Positions 44,698-52,945 of a stretch of 58,595 nt of DNA are shown here, in pieces. The first letter of the stretch is position 1. Every line of letters starts with the position of its first letter. The notes beneath the pieces are model-generated. The model saw only the letters and a program-made list of their open reading frames with translations, was not told where the DNA came from and made no database searches. The translations under genes and the position numbers were made by a program. The stretch is from positions 1 to 58,595 of the forward strand of contig CAZRVL010000008.1 in NCBI GenBank assembly GCA_964603455.1. The letters are read 5' to 3'. The stretch comes from Flemingiibacterium sp964603455. GTDB lineage: Bacteria > Bacillota > Clostridia > Oscillospirales > CAG-272.

Positions 44698-45816
44698 TCA
44701 CATGAAGAAGTTCAGTATCAGTCCGCCGGCTATGACCGAAGCGATCTGACCCGAAACGTTTACGCCGATAGAGTGCATCAAAAGGAAGTTTTCGGGGTCT
44801 TCCTTTCTTCCCATCGTATGAACTATACGTCCGGACATCGGGAATGCAGAGATACCTGCCGCACCGATCATAGGATTGATCTTTTCCTTGAGGAAGAGGT
44901 TGAGTATCTTTGCGAATATTACACCGCCTGCGGTATCGAATACGAATGCAAAGAGTCCGAGTCCGAGGATAAGAAGAGTCTCAGCGCGAAGGAACTGCTC
45001 TGCCTGCATCTGCGAAGCTATCGTGATTCCAAGGAATATCGTAACAAGGTTCGCGAGGGTCTTCTGTGCAGTTTCTGAGAGCGAATCGAGAACTCCGCAC
45101 TCTCTTATGAGGTTTCCGAACATCAAAAATCCGACGAGCGATACGCTTGAAGGAGCGAAAAGTCCGGTGATTATGGTGATGACTATCGGGAAGAGTATAC
45201 GTGTGGTCTTCGAAACATTCGCAGGCTTATAGGGCATACGGATGAGACGTTCCTTTTTGGTCGTCAGAAGTCTGATGACCGGCGGCTGAATGATCGGAAC
45301 GAGTGCCATATAGGAATATGCCGCGACCATTATCGCACCGAGGTAATCGCTCTTGAGCTTCTGTGCAACGACTATCGAGGTAGGACCGTCAGCCGCACCG
45401 ATTATCGCTATCGAAGCCGCATCGTTTATCGGGAAGAATATAGATGCAACGCAAAGTGTGAAGAATATACCGAACTGTGCCGCCGCACCGAACAGCATAA
45501 GCTTCGGGTTCGAGAGTATCGGGCCGAAATCTATCATCGCTCCGATACCGATAAAGAGTATGAGTGGGAAAAGCTCGTTCGCTATTCCTGCTTCATAAAG
45601 AGTCGAGAGCGGACCTTCCTCTAAAACGCCTTCGACCACTCTTGCAACTGCGCTTGACATCGGAAGATTTACGATTATCGCGCCGAAACCGAGAGGGAGA
45701 AGCAGAGTAGGCTCCATCTCCTTCTTTATCGCGAGGAATATCAAAAGTCCTCCGATAAGCCACATGACGACCTGCTGCCAAGTCAGATTGCCCAGGTTAC
45801 TGAATAATGCCTCCAT
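44698..45816 (-). CDS. oadB: Na+-translocating decarboxylase beta subunit
   Basis: This 372-residue membrane protein has about nine to eleven helices. The hallmark IIGAADGPTSIVV (Asp143) and GIGAMIDFGP near 90-99 identify the OadB/GcdB/MmdB family, which couples decarboxylation of oxaloacetate, glutaconyl-CoA or methylmalonyl-CoA to Na+ export. The carboxyltransferase (alpha) and biotin-carrier genes are not in the window, so the substrate cannot be decided. It is followed by the 50-residue partner and has its own promoter at 45856-45884. Confidence 0.94.
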   Translation of the reverse strand: MEALFSNLGNLTWQQVVMWLIGGLLIFLAIKKEMEPTLLLPLGFGAIIVNLPMSSAVARVVEGVLEEGPLSTLYEAGIANELFPLILFIGIGAMIDFGPILSNPKLMLFGAAAQFGIFFTLCVASIFFPINDAASIAIIGAADGPTSIVVAQKLKSDYLGAIMVAAYSYMALVPIIQPPVIRLLTTKKERLIRMPYKPANVSKTTRILFPIVITIITGLFAPSSVSLVGFLMFGNLIRECGVLDSLSETAQKTLANLVTIFLGITIASQMQAEQFLRAETLLILGLGLFAFVFDTAGGVIFAKILNLFLKEKINPMIGAAGISAFPMSGRIVHTMGRKEDPENFLLMHSIGVNVSGQIASVIAGGLILNFFM

Positions 45817-45855
45817 GATTTTACCATCCTTAGCAAAATATTTTTATTATTATTT

Positions 45856-45884
45856 ATTATAACACATTATTGACACAAATTCAA
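45856..45884 (-). promoter_or_regulatory. promoter of Na+-pump genes
   Basis: On the minus strand TTGAAT (45879-45884), a 17-base spacer ending TGTGT and TATAAT (45856-45861). It is divergent from the deacetylase promoter. The 270-base gap 45817-46086 contains both and nothing else recognised. Confidence 0.75.
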
Positions 45885-46012
45885 GTCCTTTTACGAAATT
45901 TATAAGTTTTCTACCTCTTGCATAAAAATTAATGCGATACGGCATAGAGCGAAAGATCCGCGCTGTTACTGACTTTTTTCGATTTCTTTTCAAAGTACGC
46001 TTATGTATTGTC

Positions 46013-46041
46013 TTGACAAAACGCGAAATATATGGTATAAT
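46013..46041 (+). promoter_or_regulatory. promoter of deacetylase/TVP38/SEC-C genes
   Basis: Perfect TTGACA (46013-46018), a 17-base spacer ending TATGG and perfect TATAAT (46036-46041), 45 bases before the ATG. Confidence 0.88.
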
Positions 46042-46086
46042 TATATTGGTTTTACAGCCTAAAAAATTATCAAGGAGTCAATTATC

Positions 46087-46773
46087 ATGTTCAACGGGAA
46101 AATGAAAGCCCTGACCTTCAGCTATGACGATGGTGTCTGCCCTGACGGTAAGCTTATTGAAATACTCAACAAATACGGTATGAAGGGTACATTCAACATA
46201 AACACCGGATTTCATCCGAAAACAGACGTTCGACCCTCGAACGTAAGAAAGGATGTAGTAATAGAAAAATACCGCTGGAGCGAGCTTAAGGAAACATACA
46301 AGGATCATGAGCTTGCCTGTCATTCGCTGACTCATCCGCATCTCGAAAATCTTGACCGTATCACCTGCCGTGCAGAAGTGCTGACAGACATGATAAACCT
46401 CGAAGCGATCACAGGAAAGAAGCCGATCGGAATGGCTTATCCTTATGGAACTTACAATGATGAGACGGTCGATGTGCTTCGCGAGCTTGGAATAAAATAC
46501 TGCCGCGGTATTCGCTCAACGCACTCATTCGAGCTTCAGACCGATCTGCTCAGATTCCAGCCCACCTGTCACCACAACGATCCGGAGCTAATGGAGCTTG
46601 CAAAGCGTTTCGTTGGGGCAACTCCGAATACTCCACAGATATTCTATGTCTGGGGACACACCTACGAATTTGAGACTGACAAGAATTGGGATGTTATCGA
46701 ACGCTTCTGCGAATATATGGCAGGCAGAGACGATATATTCTACGGCACGAACGAGGAAATCCTGCTCAAATGA
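46087..46773 (+). CDS. polysaccharide deacetylase-family protein
   Basis: This 228-residue protein has a NodB (CE4) core. Motif 1 is ALTFSYDDG with Asp14-Asp15, motif 2 is HSLTHPH with metal ligands His79 and His83, and MAYPYGTYND and a late FYVWGHTYEFE complete the pattern. There is no signal peptide or membrane helix, so it is cytoplasmic or released another way. It may remove acetyl groups from small amino-sugar compounds rather than from cell-wall polymer. An AAGGAG ribosome site precedes the ATG; the stop overlaps the next start by four bases. Confidence 0.88.
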   Translation: MFNGKMKALTFSYDDGVCPDGKLIEILNKYGMKGTFNINTGFHPKTDVRPSNVRKDVVIEKYRWSELKETYKDHELACHSLTHPHLENLDRITCRAEVLTDMINLEAITGKKPIGMAYPYGTYNDETVDVLRELGIKYCRGIRSTHSFELQTDLLRFQPTCHHNDPELMELAKRFVGATPNTPQIFYVWGHTYEFETDKNWDVIERFCEYMAGRDDIFYGTNEEILLK

Positions 46774-47444
46774 AAGCTCAACAAGACCGCGCTGCGTTCT
46801 TTATGAACATAATGCGCGCTCTGCTCACTTTGCTTCTGGCAGGCGGAATAATCTGGTATTTTGCTTCGGGACATGAGTTTTCGGTCGAATCGATACTCAG
46901 CTACACGCCTGAAAATTACTTTGCGGCAGCACTTTTTATGGTCACTCTTTATATTGTAAAAACATTATTGGTATTCCCACCTATAATGGCTTTGCAGATA
47001 GCAGTAGGACTCTATTTTCCGACTCCGATAGCCATATTTGTGAACATTCTCGGCATAGCCGTTGAATTTACCGTAGGGTATGCGGTCGGACGATTTATCG
47101 GTCTCAACACCGCAGACAAGCTCTTCAAAAAGCATCCGAAGGTTCGGGAGATCGTCGAATCGGATAAAAATCGTCTGTTCATATCCTATATCCTGCGCGC
47201 ACTCAATATGCTGCCGATGGATGTCGTCAGTATGTATCTCGGAACAGCGAGATTTCCGTTTCCAGTCTACCTAACAGGAAGCCTCACAGGTGCGCTCTTC
47301 GGAATACTTGCAGCTACATTTATCGGAATGTCTCTGACCGATCCGACTTCGCCGGCATTTATCATCGCCTGCGCTGCTTCTATAACCATATCGGCATTAT
47401 CCTGCTTGATCTACTATGCAATAACTCACAAGAAAAAATCCTAA
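46770..47444 (+). CDS. TVP38/TMEM64-family membrane protein
   Basis: This 224-residue protein has five or six helices and the SNARE-associated/DedA-like core: a re-entrant segment ending in GRFIGLNTADKLFKKHP and a later FISYILRALNMLPMDVVSMYLGTARFPF. The family is thought to take part in membrane lipid movement, including polyprenyl carriers. ATG at 46770 overlaps the deacetylase stop (ATGA); an upstream extension exists in frame but lies inside the deacetylase gene. The coupling suggests a shared role in envelope maintenance, which is inference. Confidence 0.85.
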   Translation: MKAQQDRAAFFMNIMRALLTLLLAGGIIWYFASGHEFSVESILSYTPENYFAAALFMVTLYIVKTLLVFPPIMALQIAVGLYFPTPIAIFVNILGIAVEFTVGYAVGRFIGLNTADKLFKKHPKVREIVESDKNRLFISYILRALNMLPMDVVSMYLGTARFPFPVYLTGSLTGALFGILAATFIGMSLTDPTSPAFIIACAASITISALSCLIYYAITHKKKS

Positions 47445-47459
47445 AAGAAAGAAAAAACA

Positions 47460-48431
47460 ATGCAAGACAATTCACAAGAAATCATAAATTTCCCGGAAGA
47501 ATACACCCGCCGCAAATTAAATTCACTCTATCGCGAGATCCCGCTTAAAGACACAACTTCGAGACTTCTCAGAAAATATTTCAGCGCGATGACACATCTC
47601 TACGGAATAATAACTCTGAAAAAAGCAAAAGAAATATTTTTCGAACAGAATCCGAACTTAGTCACAGACGAGGAGTTCATCGCATTCGCTGAGATCGCAC
47701 GGCACGAAAACGAAGATTATTATATAATGTCGGAGGATGAACTGTTTACCGACAGAGAATGCGGAGATATACTCGACCGCGTTATATTTGATCGTATACT
47801 CGCCGATGATCTCAAAGATTATATCTCGCTGCGCGAGGCTCAAGGCAGCAAGCCGTATTATATCCCTGCGAAAAAGGAATTTGTAAAATATGCGGATCCG
47901 ATGTACTGCGCGGATACCCCGGAAAAGCTCAAGCTGGTCGATTTCTTGACTGATCGTCTGCATCTTGATGAACAGCTGACAAATTCGATAATCGTACTTG
48001 TCAAAGAAGCGGATATTTCAAATATTTACAAAGAGCTGAACGATACTTTTGAATTTTTCAATATCGAGATAACCAAAAAGCAGCTTGAAGAGCTTATACC
48101 GATATATCATGATTTTTTGAACAATTCAAGAACGACCTACAACCGCGGCTTCACTCCGAATGAGATGTCGGCAAAGTGTCCGCGCAATGATATAGCAAGC
48201 ACTGAGCTAAAATTAGGCAAAAATATCCAAAGCGAAATAAAAAACAACAATATTTCCGCCGATGAGCTTCGCCGTCAGATAATTGAAACTGATATGCCGG
48301 ATCATATGCGCTTCAAGATGCTAAAGGAGCTTTCGGAAATAGCTCCGATAGCCAAGGAACAAAAGGTCGGACGAAATGAGCTATGTCCGTGCGGAAGCGG
48401 AAAGAAATACAAAAAATGCTGCGGAAGATGA
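47460..48431 (+). CDS. SEC-C metal-binding motif protein
   Basis: This 323-residue soluble protein ends with VGRNELCPCGSGKKYKKCCGR, the zinc-binding SEC-C motif also found at the end of SecA. The rest is helical and charged, with no recognised catalytic motif. SEC-C proteins of this type are widespread in Firmicutes and of unknown role, possibly acting with ribosomes or the Sec system. It lies 15 bases after the TVP38-type gene and is the last gene before the terminator at 48472-48513. Confidence 0.85.
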   Translation: MQDNSQEIINFPEEYTRRKLNSLYREIPLKDTTSRLLRKYFSAMTHLYGIITLKKAKEIFFEQNPNLVTDEEFIAFAEIARHENEDYYIMSEDELFTDRECGDILDRVIFDRILADDLKDYISLREAQGSKPYYIPAKKEFVKYADPMYCADTPEKLKLVDFLTDRLHLDEQLTNSIIVLVKEADISNIYKELNDTFEFFNIEITKKQLEELIPIYHDFLNNSRTTYNRGFTPNEMSAKCPRNDIASTELKLGKNIQSEIKNNNISADELRRQIIETDMPDHMRFKMLKELSEIAPIAKEQKVGRNELCPCGSGKKYKKCCGR

Positions 48432-48471
48432 TCTTTGCTTTCGCTCATCAAAATATTTATTCAATATAATG

Positions 48472-48513
48472 AAAATATCCTCTGTATGTTGACCATACGG
48501 AGGATATTTTTTT
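48472..48513 (+). terminator. strong terminator
   Basis: A 17-base stem (48472-48488 with 48494-48510; one G-U pair) and a 5-base loop followed by seven T. It closes the deacetylase-TVP38-SEC-C unit and, read on the other strand, may stop the converging small membrane protein gene. Confidence 0.92.
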
Positions 48514-48522
48514 GAGCTTTGA

Positions 48523-48762
48523 TTATTTGTTGTCTTTCGAACTCGAATCATCGTAATTCGGCTTTGATGAGATTGATGAGATTTTTGAAACGATAATACC
48601 GGTACAGGTAACGATAAGAACACACAGATATATCCCAATTCCAAGCGTACAAGCACTTCCATGATCCATTCCGGTTAAGAAATCTCCGCAAAAAGCCGAA
48701 AATATGATCCCGATGACCGCAATCAGACAGCCGACAACAAAATATGTAAGTATTTTCTTCAT
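48523..48762 (-). CDS. small two-helix membrane protein of unknown function
   Basis: This 79-residue protein has two hydrophobic segments (about residues 5-28 and 40-60), an MDHG loop and a hydrophilic Ser/Asp/Lys tail. No family is recognised. It starts 24 bases after the pyrD stop in the same direction, so it could be the last gene of the pyr operon, but its ribosome site is weak. The overlapping frame at 48548-48766 has no membrane pattern and is dismissed. Confidence 0.6.
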   Translation of the reverse strand: MKKILTYFVVGCLIAVIGIIFSAFCGDFLTGMDHGSACTLGIGIYLCVLIVTCTGIIVSKISSISSKPNYDDSSSKDNK

Positions 48763-48786
48763 ACAATAAGTTTCAGATCACAAAGC

Positions 48787-49698
48787 TTACCAAGGTCTTA
48801 CGGTAGCAGAGATGTCCGAAACATTCTTTATACCGTTTTCGTCCATATATCGGTCGAGACCTTCTATTATTTCGAGCGGCAGATACGGATTCGCAAACAT
48901 AGCTGTTCCGACTCCTATCACATCCGCACCTGCTATGAGCATTTCGATAGCATCCTCAGCCGATGATATGCCGCCCATTCCGAGTATCGGCAGCTTTACC
49001 GCATTTCTGACCTGCCATACCATTCGCACAGCTACAGGGAAGACAGCCGGACCCGAAAGTCCTCCGACATTATTGTGGAGTATCGGACGCTTCGACTTTA
49101 TATCTATGCGCATTCCGAGGAGCGTGTTGATAAGGCTGAGCGCATCTGCACCGCCGGCTTCGGCTGCACGCGCCATTTCGGTTATATCTGTTACATTCGG
49201 AGATAATTTTACTATGATCGGCTTTTTGGAATGAGCCTTTACCTGAGAGGTTATCTCATGTATTGTATTCGCATTCGTTCCGAACGCAACACCGCCCTCC
49301 TTGACATTCGGGCAAGAGATATTCATCTCGATGAGATCTACTTCGGTCTCCGAAAGCTTTTCGGCAACTTTACAATAGTCAGCAATGGTAGAACCCGAAA
49401 TGTTTGCGATAACTGTCGCGCCCTCGGACTTGAGTCTCGGAAGCTCCTTTGCGATAAATGTATCGACTCCGGGATTTTGAAGTCCTATCGAATTTAGTAT
49501 TCCCGAAGGTGTCTCGGCAATACGCGGCGGAGGATTTCCGTCTCTCGGAGCAAGGGTCATTCCCTTTACAGCTATAGCACCAAGCTCGGAAGCTTTGTAA
49601 TACGGCGCATATTCCTCGCCGAAACCGCAAGTTCCGGATACTGTAACTACCGGATTTTTAAGTGTTTTTCCACAGAATTTGACAGACAGATCAGCCAC
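48787..49698 (-). CDS. pyrD: dihydroorotate dehydrogenase B, catalytic subunit
   Basis: This 303-residue FMN protein oxidises dihydroorotate to orotate. It is of class 1B: the catalytic base is Cys129 in MNISCPNV, and the electron-transfer partner PyrK is encoded next to it. Other family segments are GLQNPGVD, VGGLSGPAV and GMGGISSAEDAIEM. The start is GTG at 49696-49698, placed by a perfect AGGAGGTGA ribosome site inside the end of pyrK; the two genes overlap by eight bases. Confidence 0.96.
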   Translation of the reverse strand: MADLSVKFCGKTLKNPVVTVSGTCGFGEEYAPYYKASELGAIAVKGMTLAPRDGNPPPRIAETPSGILNSIGLQNPGVDTFIAKELPRLKSEGATVIANISGSTIADYCKVAEKLSETEVDLIEMNISCPNVKEGGVAFGTNANTIHEITSQVKAHSKKPIIVKLSPNVTDITEMARAAEAGGADALSLINTLLGMRIDIKSKRPILHNNVGGLSGPAVFPVAVRMVWQVRNAVKLPILGMGGISSAEDAIEMLIAGADVIGVGTAMFANPYLPLEIIEGLDRYMDENGIKNVSDISATVRPW

Positions 49699-50485
49699 CG
49701 AATATCACCTCCTCAGCATTGAAAACAGGACCGTCAACACAGACGCGCTTATATTTTTCGCCTTCCACTCCGTCATTTCCAACGAACATAGTTTTACAAA
49801 CACAGGCAAGGCAAGCTCCGACTCCGCAGCCCATTCTCTCTTCCATAGATACTTCACATTCGACCCCGAATTCCTTGCAGACCTTAGCCGCAGCTCCCAT
49901 CATTCCCTTAGGACCGCAGACGTATACTATATCTATACCACCCTTTGCAAGCTCCTCTGAGAGCAGCTCGGTTACAAAACCTTTCCGTCCGCTCGAACCG
50001 TCATCGGTTATAACACCGACATCTATTCCGTATTTTTCGAAAAGCTCGGTTGAATTTATGAGTCCCGAATTTCTGAAACCGAACAATGCCTTTGCATTAT
50101 TTTTATAGCATTTTCCTATCGAGAGCAGCGGATATATTCCGATACCACCGCCGACAAGCAGAGCTTTCTTGCCATCCTTGACTGTGAAGCCATGTCCTAG
50201 TGCACCGAGCAGACTGAGCCTTTCACCTGCTTTTCTCTCGCTCATCCATTTAGTTCCTTTTCCGCGAAGATCATAGCAAAGACGTATGTATTTTCCGTCG
50301 AAGCTCTCGCACACCGAGATCGGTCGTCTGAGAGTAGTTCCCTCTCCGCATGAAACGTGTACGATCTGTCCCGGCTTTACGCTTGAGGCTATTTCCGGGC
50401 ATTCAAGCACCATATCGAACAGTCCAGCGCCATCAATGATACGCTCGTTCGAAACGACTAAAGCGTTATCCTTTAAAGTGTTCAT
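49691..50485 (-). CDS. pyrK: dihydroorotate dehydrogenase B, electron-transfer subunit
   Basis: PyrK carries FAD and a 2Fe-2S cluster and passes electrons from PyrD to NAD+. The 264-residue protein has the FAD motif RRPIS at residues 53-57, the nucleotide-binding VGGGIGIYPL near 111-120, and cluster cysteines Cys220, Cys225, Cys228 and Cys249 (GCGVGACLAC and later RVCVDGPVF). It follows pyrF by nine bases and overlaps pyrD. Confidence 0.96.
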   Translation of the reverse strand: MNTLKDNALVVSNERIIDGAGLFDMVLECPEIASSVKPGQIVHVSCGEGTTLRRPISVCESFDGKYIRLCYDLRGKGTKWMSERKAGERLSLLGALGHGFTVKDGKKALLVGGGIGIYPLLSIGKCYKNNAKALFGFRNSGLINSTELFEKYGIDVGVITDDGSSGRKGFVTELLSEELAKGGIDIVYVCGPKGMMGAAAKVCKEFGVECEVSMEERMGCGVGACLACVCKTMFVGNDGVEGEKYKRVCVDGPVFNAEEVIFGG

Positions 50486-50494
50486 TTTTATTTG

Positions 50495-51415
50495 TCAGAC
50501 CTTTCTTACCGAATTTATGTCATCGCGCATTGCAATAACGGCATCACGTGTATGCTTTGCGATATTCGAGCCGTCATCGCCGGCTTTCTTATATGCACAC
50601 ATGAGCGCACGAGATGAGTTTACTATAGCACCAAGTCCGTTTTCATCGAATGCACCCTCAATATCCTTAGCAGCACCGCCCTGTGCGCCGTAGCCAGGGA
50701 TAAGGAAGAATGTATGCTTTAATGCCTTGCGAAGTTCGGTGAGCTGTGCGGGATATGTCGCGCCGACTACCGCACCACAGAGAGAATATCCAGATTCACC
50801 GCGATATTCAGCTCCCCATTCCTCGACCTTTTCGCCGACTGTTCTGTAGAGCGTATTTTCACCGAGTGAAAGATCCTGGAAATCTCCGGAGGACTTATTC
50901 GAGGTCTTTACAAGGATAAACATCGACTTATCGGCTGCCGCAGCTTCCTTTATGAACGGTTCAATGCCGTCTATTCCGAGATACGGGTTCACAGTGACAC
51001 AATCAACCGGCGAGGCGCTTTCGGAATGCCCGAAAAGCTCGGTCTTTCCGAGAAATGCCTTAGCATATGCGCCGGCAGTATTGCCTATATCGTTACGCTT
51101 TACGTCAAGTATCACGTAAAGTCCTGCCTTTTTTGCATAAGCTATCGTCTTTTCGAGAGCGATCATTCCCTCGATACCGTACATCTCATAAAATGCCGAC
51201 TGCGGCTTTACTGCCGGTATAAGGTCTGCAACTGCATCTATGAGCGACTTATTGTATTCGAATATAGCTTCTCCTGCGGCTTTGAAGGTATCGCCGAAGC
51301 TATCGACTGCCTTATTCTTTACAGCTTCCGGGATATAGTCGAGTATCGGGTCGAGACCCATAACGGTCGGGTTGTTCGTTTCGATTATTTTTTTAATGAG
51401 CGGTTCAAATGACAT
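50495..51415 (-). CDS. pyrF: orotidine 5'-phosphate decarboxylase (type 2)
   Basis: This enzyme makes UMP from OMP. At 306 residues it is the long (type 2) form, with MGLDPILDYIP near residue 20, DVKRNDIGNTAGAYAKAFLG carrying the catalytic Lys-Asp pair, and the late phosphate-binding LIPGYGAQGG. The start is ATG at 51413-51415 with an AAAGGAAA ribosome site in the end of pyrC; a longer in-frame start inside pyrC is rejected. It is four bases from pyrC. Confidence 0.95.
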   Translation of the reverse strand: MSFEPLIKKIIETNNPTVMGLDPILDYIPEAVKNKAVDSFGDTFKAAGEAIFEYNKSLIDAVADLIPAVKPQSAFYEMYGIEGMIALEKTIAYAKKAGLYVILDVKRNDIGNTAGAYAKAFLGKTELFGHSESASPVDCVTVNPYLGIDGIEPFIKEAAAADKSMFILVKTSNKSSGDFQDLSLGENTLYRTVGEKVEEWGAEYRGESGYSLCGAVVGATYPAQLTELRKALKHTFFLIPGYGAQGGAAKDIEGAFDENGLGAIVNSSRALMCAYKKAGDDGSNIAKHTRDAVIAMRDDINSVRKV

Positions 51416-51419
51416 TTTA

Positions 51420-52697
51420 TTATTTCCTTTCAAATTTAACTTTTCCGCCGACAAAAGTCATATCGACTCTTGCCGAGAAGGTTTTTCCGATATATGGAGT
51501 GTTTGAGGACTTTCCGGCGAGCATTTCCCTTGTAAATGTATCCGATGTACCGAGAGTTACAAGCGTCATATCTGCCGGAGAACCTATATCGAGTCTTCCC
51601 AAGCCCTTATCACAGAGCTTTGTAATCTTTGCCGGAGAAAATGACATGAGCTCATAAAGTCTCGAAAGGCTTATTATTCCGCTTTCGACCAGCGCAGTAT
51701 ACGAGACTGCAAATGAGGTCTGGAGTCCGATTATACCGTTCGGGGCTTTTTCAAGTCCGACAGCCTTTTCTTCCTCCGAATGAGGTGCATGGTCGGTGGA
51801 TATGCAGTCTATCGTTCCGTCCTTTATAGCTTCTATGACCGCATCACGGTCATCTACCGAGCGCAGCGGAGGATTCATTTTTGCATTCGCGCCGAAATTC
51901 GGCACATCCTCATCTGTCATCGTAAAATAATGCGGGCAGGTCTCGCAGGTAACTCTGACACCGCGCTTTTTTGCGGCACGGATCGCTTCGAGCGAACCGC
52001 GTGTCGAAACATGGCAAATATGCAGTCTACAGCCTGTGTCCTCGGCAACAGCTATATCGCGCATAGTTGCTATATCCTCGCATATATTCGGAGTTCCGCG
52101 AAGTCCGAGCCTTCGTGAAGTCTCGCCTTCGTTCATAGCACCACCCGCAAGCGTCATCTCCTCGCAATGCGACATAATGAGAAGATCGTTTTCAACTGCA
52201 ATTTTCATAGCTTCGCGGAGCATTGCCGAAGTCATTACCGGCTTTCCGTCATCTGAAAATGCCGCCGCACCGATGCTTGAAAGCTTTGCAATATCGTTCA
52301 CCTCGCCGCTGGCAAGTCCTTTTGTTATCGCCGCGACCGGAAAAACTCGGCAATCTGCGTTCTCAGCCTTTTTCAAAATAAGCTCGATTATTTCGGGAGA
52401 GTCACAAACAGGCTTTGTATTCGGCATACAGAATACCGATGTCACGCCGCCGGAAGCAGCGCATTTCGAGCCTGAGATAATATCCTCTTTATATTCAAAG
52501 CCGGGATCGCGAAAATGCACGTGCAGGTCTATAAATCCGGGAAAAAGATATTTTCCCGTGCCGTCTATAACATGGTCTGCAACAACATCGGTATCCGCCG
52601 GAAGCAGCGCACACACCTTACCGCCGTCAATACCTATCGAACAAAGCTCTTCGCCGCCACAGGTCACACGGCGAACATTTTTTATCAGAAGTTCCAT
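51420..52697 (-). CDS. pyrC: dihydroorotase
   Basis: This zinc amidohydrolase closes carbamoyl aspartate to dihydroorotate. The 425-residue protein has DLHVHFRDPGFEYKED with His59 and His61, a later SHCEEM, CHVST and DHAPHSEEEK, the full metal-ligand set of the class I type. It is the first gene of pyrC-pyrF-pyrK-pyrD. carAB, pyrB and pyrE are not in the window. Its promoter is only about 23 bases from the ATG. Confidence 0.95.
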   Translation of the reverse strand: MELLIKNVRRVTCGGEELCSIGIDGGKVCALLPADTDVVADHVIDGTGKYLFPGFIDLHVHFRDPGFEYKEDIISGSKCAASGGVTSVFCMPNTKPVCDSPEIIELILKKAENADCRVFPVAAITKGLASGEVNDIAKLSSIGAAAFSDDGKPVMTSAMLREAMKIAVENDLLIMSHCEEMTLAGGAMNEGETSRRLGLRGTPNICEDIATMRDIAVAEDTGCRLHICHVSTRGSLEAIRAAKKRGVRVTCETCPHYFTMTDEDVPNFGANAKMNPPLRSVDDRDAVIEAIKDGTIDCISTDHAPHSEEEKAVGLEKAPNGIIGLQTSFAVSYTALVESGIISLSRLYELMSFSPAKITKLCDKGLGRLDIGSPADMTLVTLGTSDTFTREMLAGKSSNTPYIGKTFSARVDMTFVGGKVKFERK

Positions 52698-52727
52698 TTG
52701 ATTCGCCTTTCATATTTACTATATTAT

Positions 52728-52756
52728 ATTTTACCACATATGCGGCATTCTGTCAA
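52728..52756 (-). promoter_or_regulatory. promoter of pyrC operon
   Basis: On the minus strand perfect TTGACA (52751-52756), a 17-base spacer ending TGTGG and TAAAAT (52728-52733). The predicted leader is about 23 bases, too short for a PyrR-type attenuator. Confidence 0.85.
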
Positions 52757-52849
52757 GAGCAAAAGCGATGAAAAAAGTCTCAGCCATGCAATTACTTGAT
52801 AAGTTTATGATCATTTAATATACAGCGGTAAATTATTTTTCGCAGCTCT

Positions 52850-52878
52850 TGACAAAGCTCCGATTTTGTGGTATCATA
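52850..52878 (+). promoter_or_regulatory. promoter of THUMP methyltransferase gene
   Basis: Perfect TTGACA (52850-52855), a 17-base spacer ending TGTGG and TATCAT (52873-52878), divergent from the pyr promoter. The leader is about 60 bases. Confidence 0.85.
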
Positions 52879-52945
52879 TTATATATTGTAAAATAAGATC
52901 AAAAGATAAAATATCTTAACATATAATAAAAAATCGGAGTAACAC

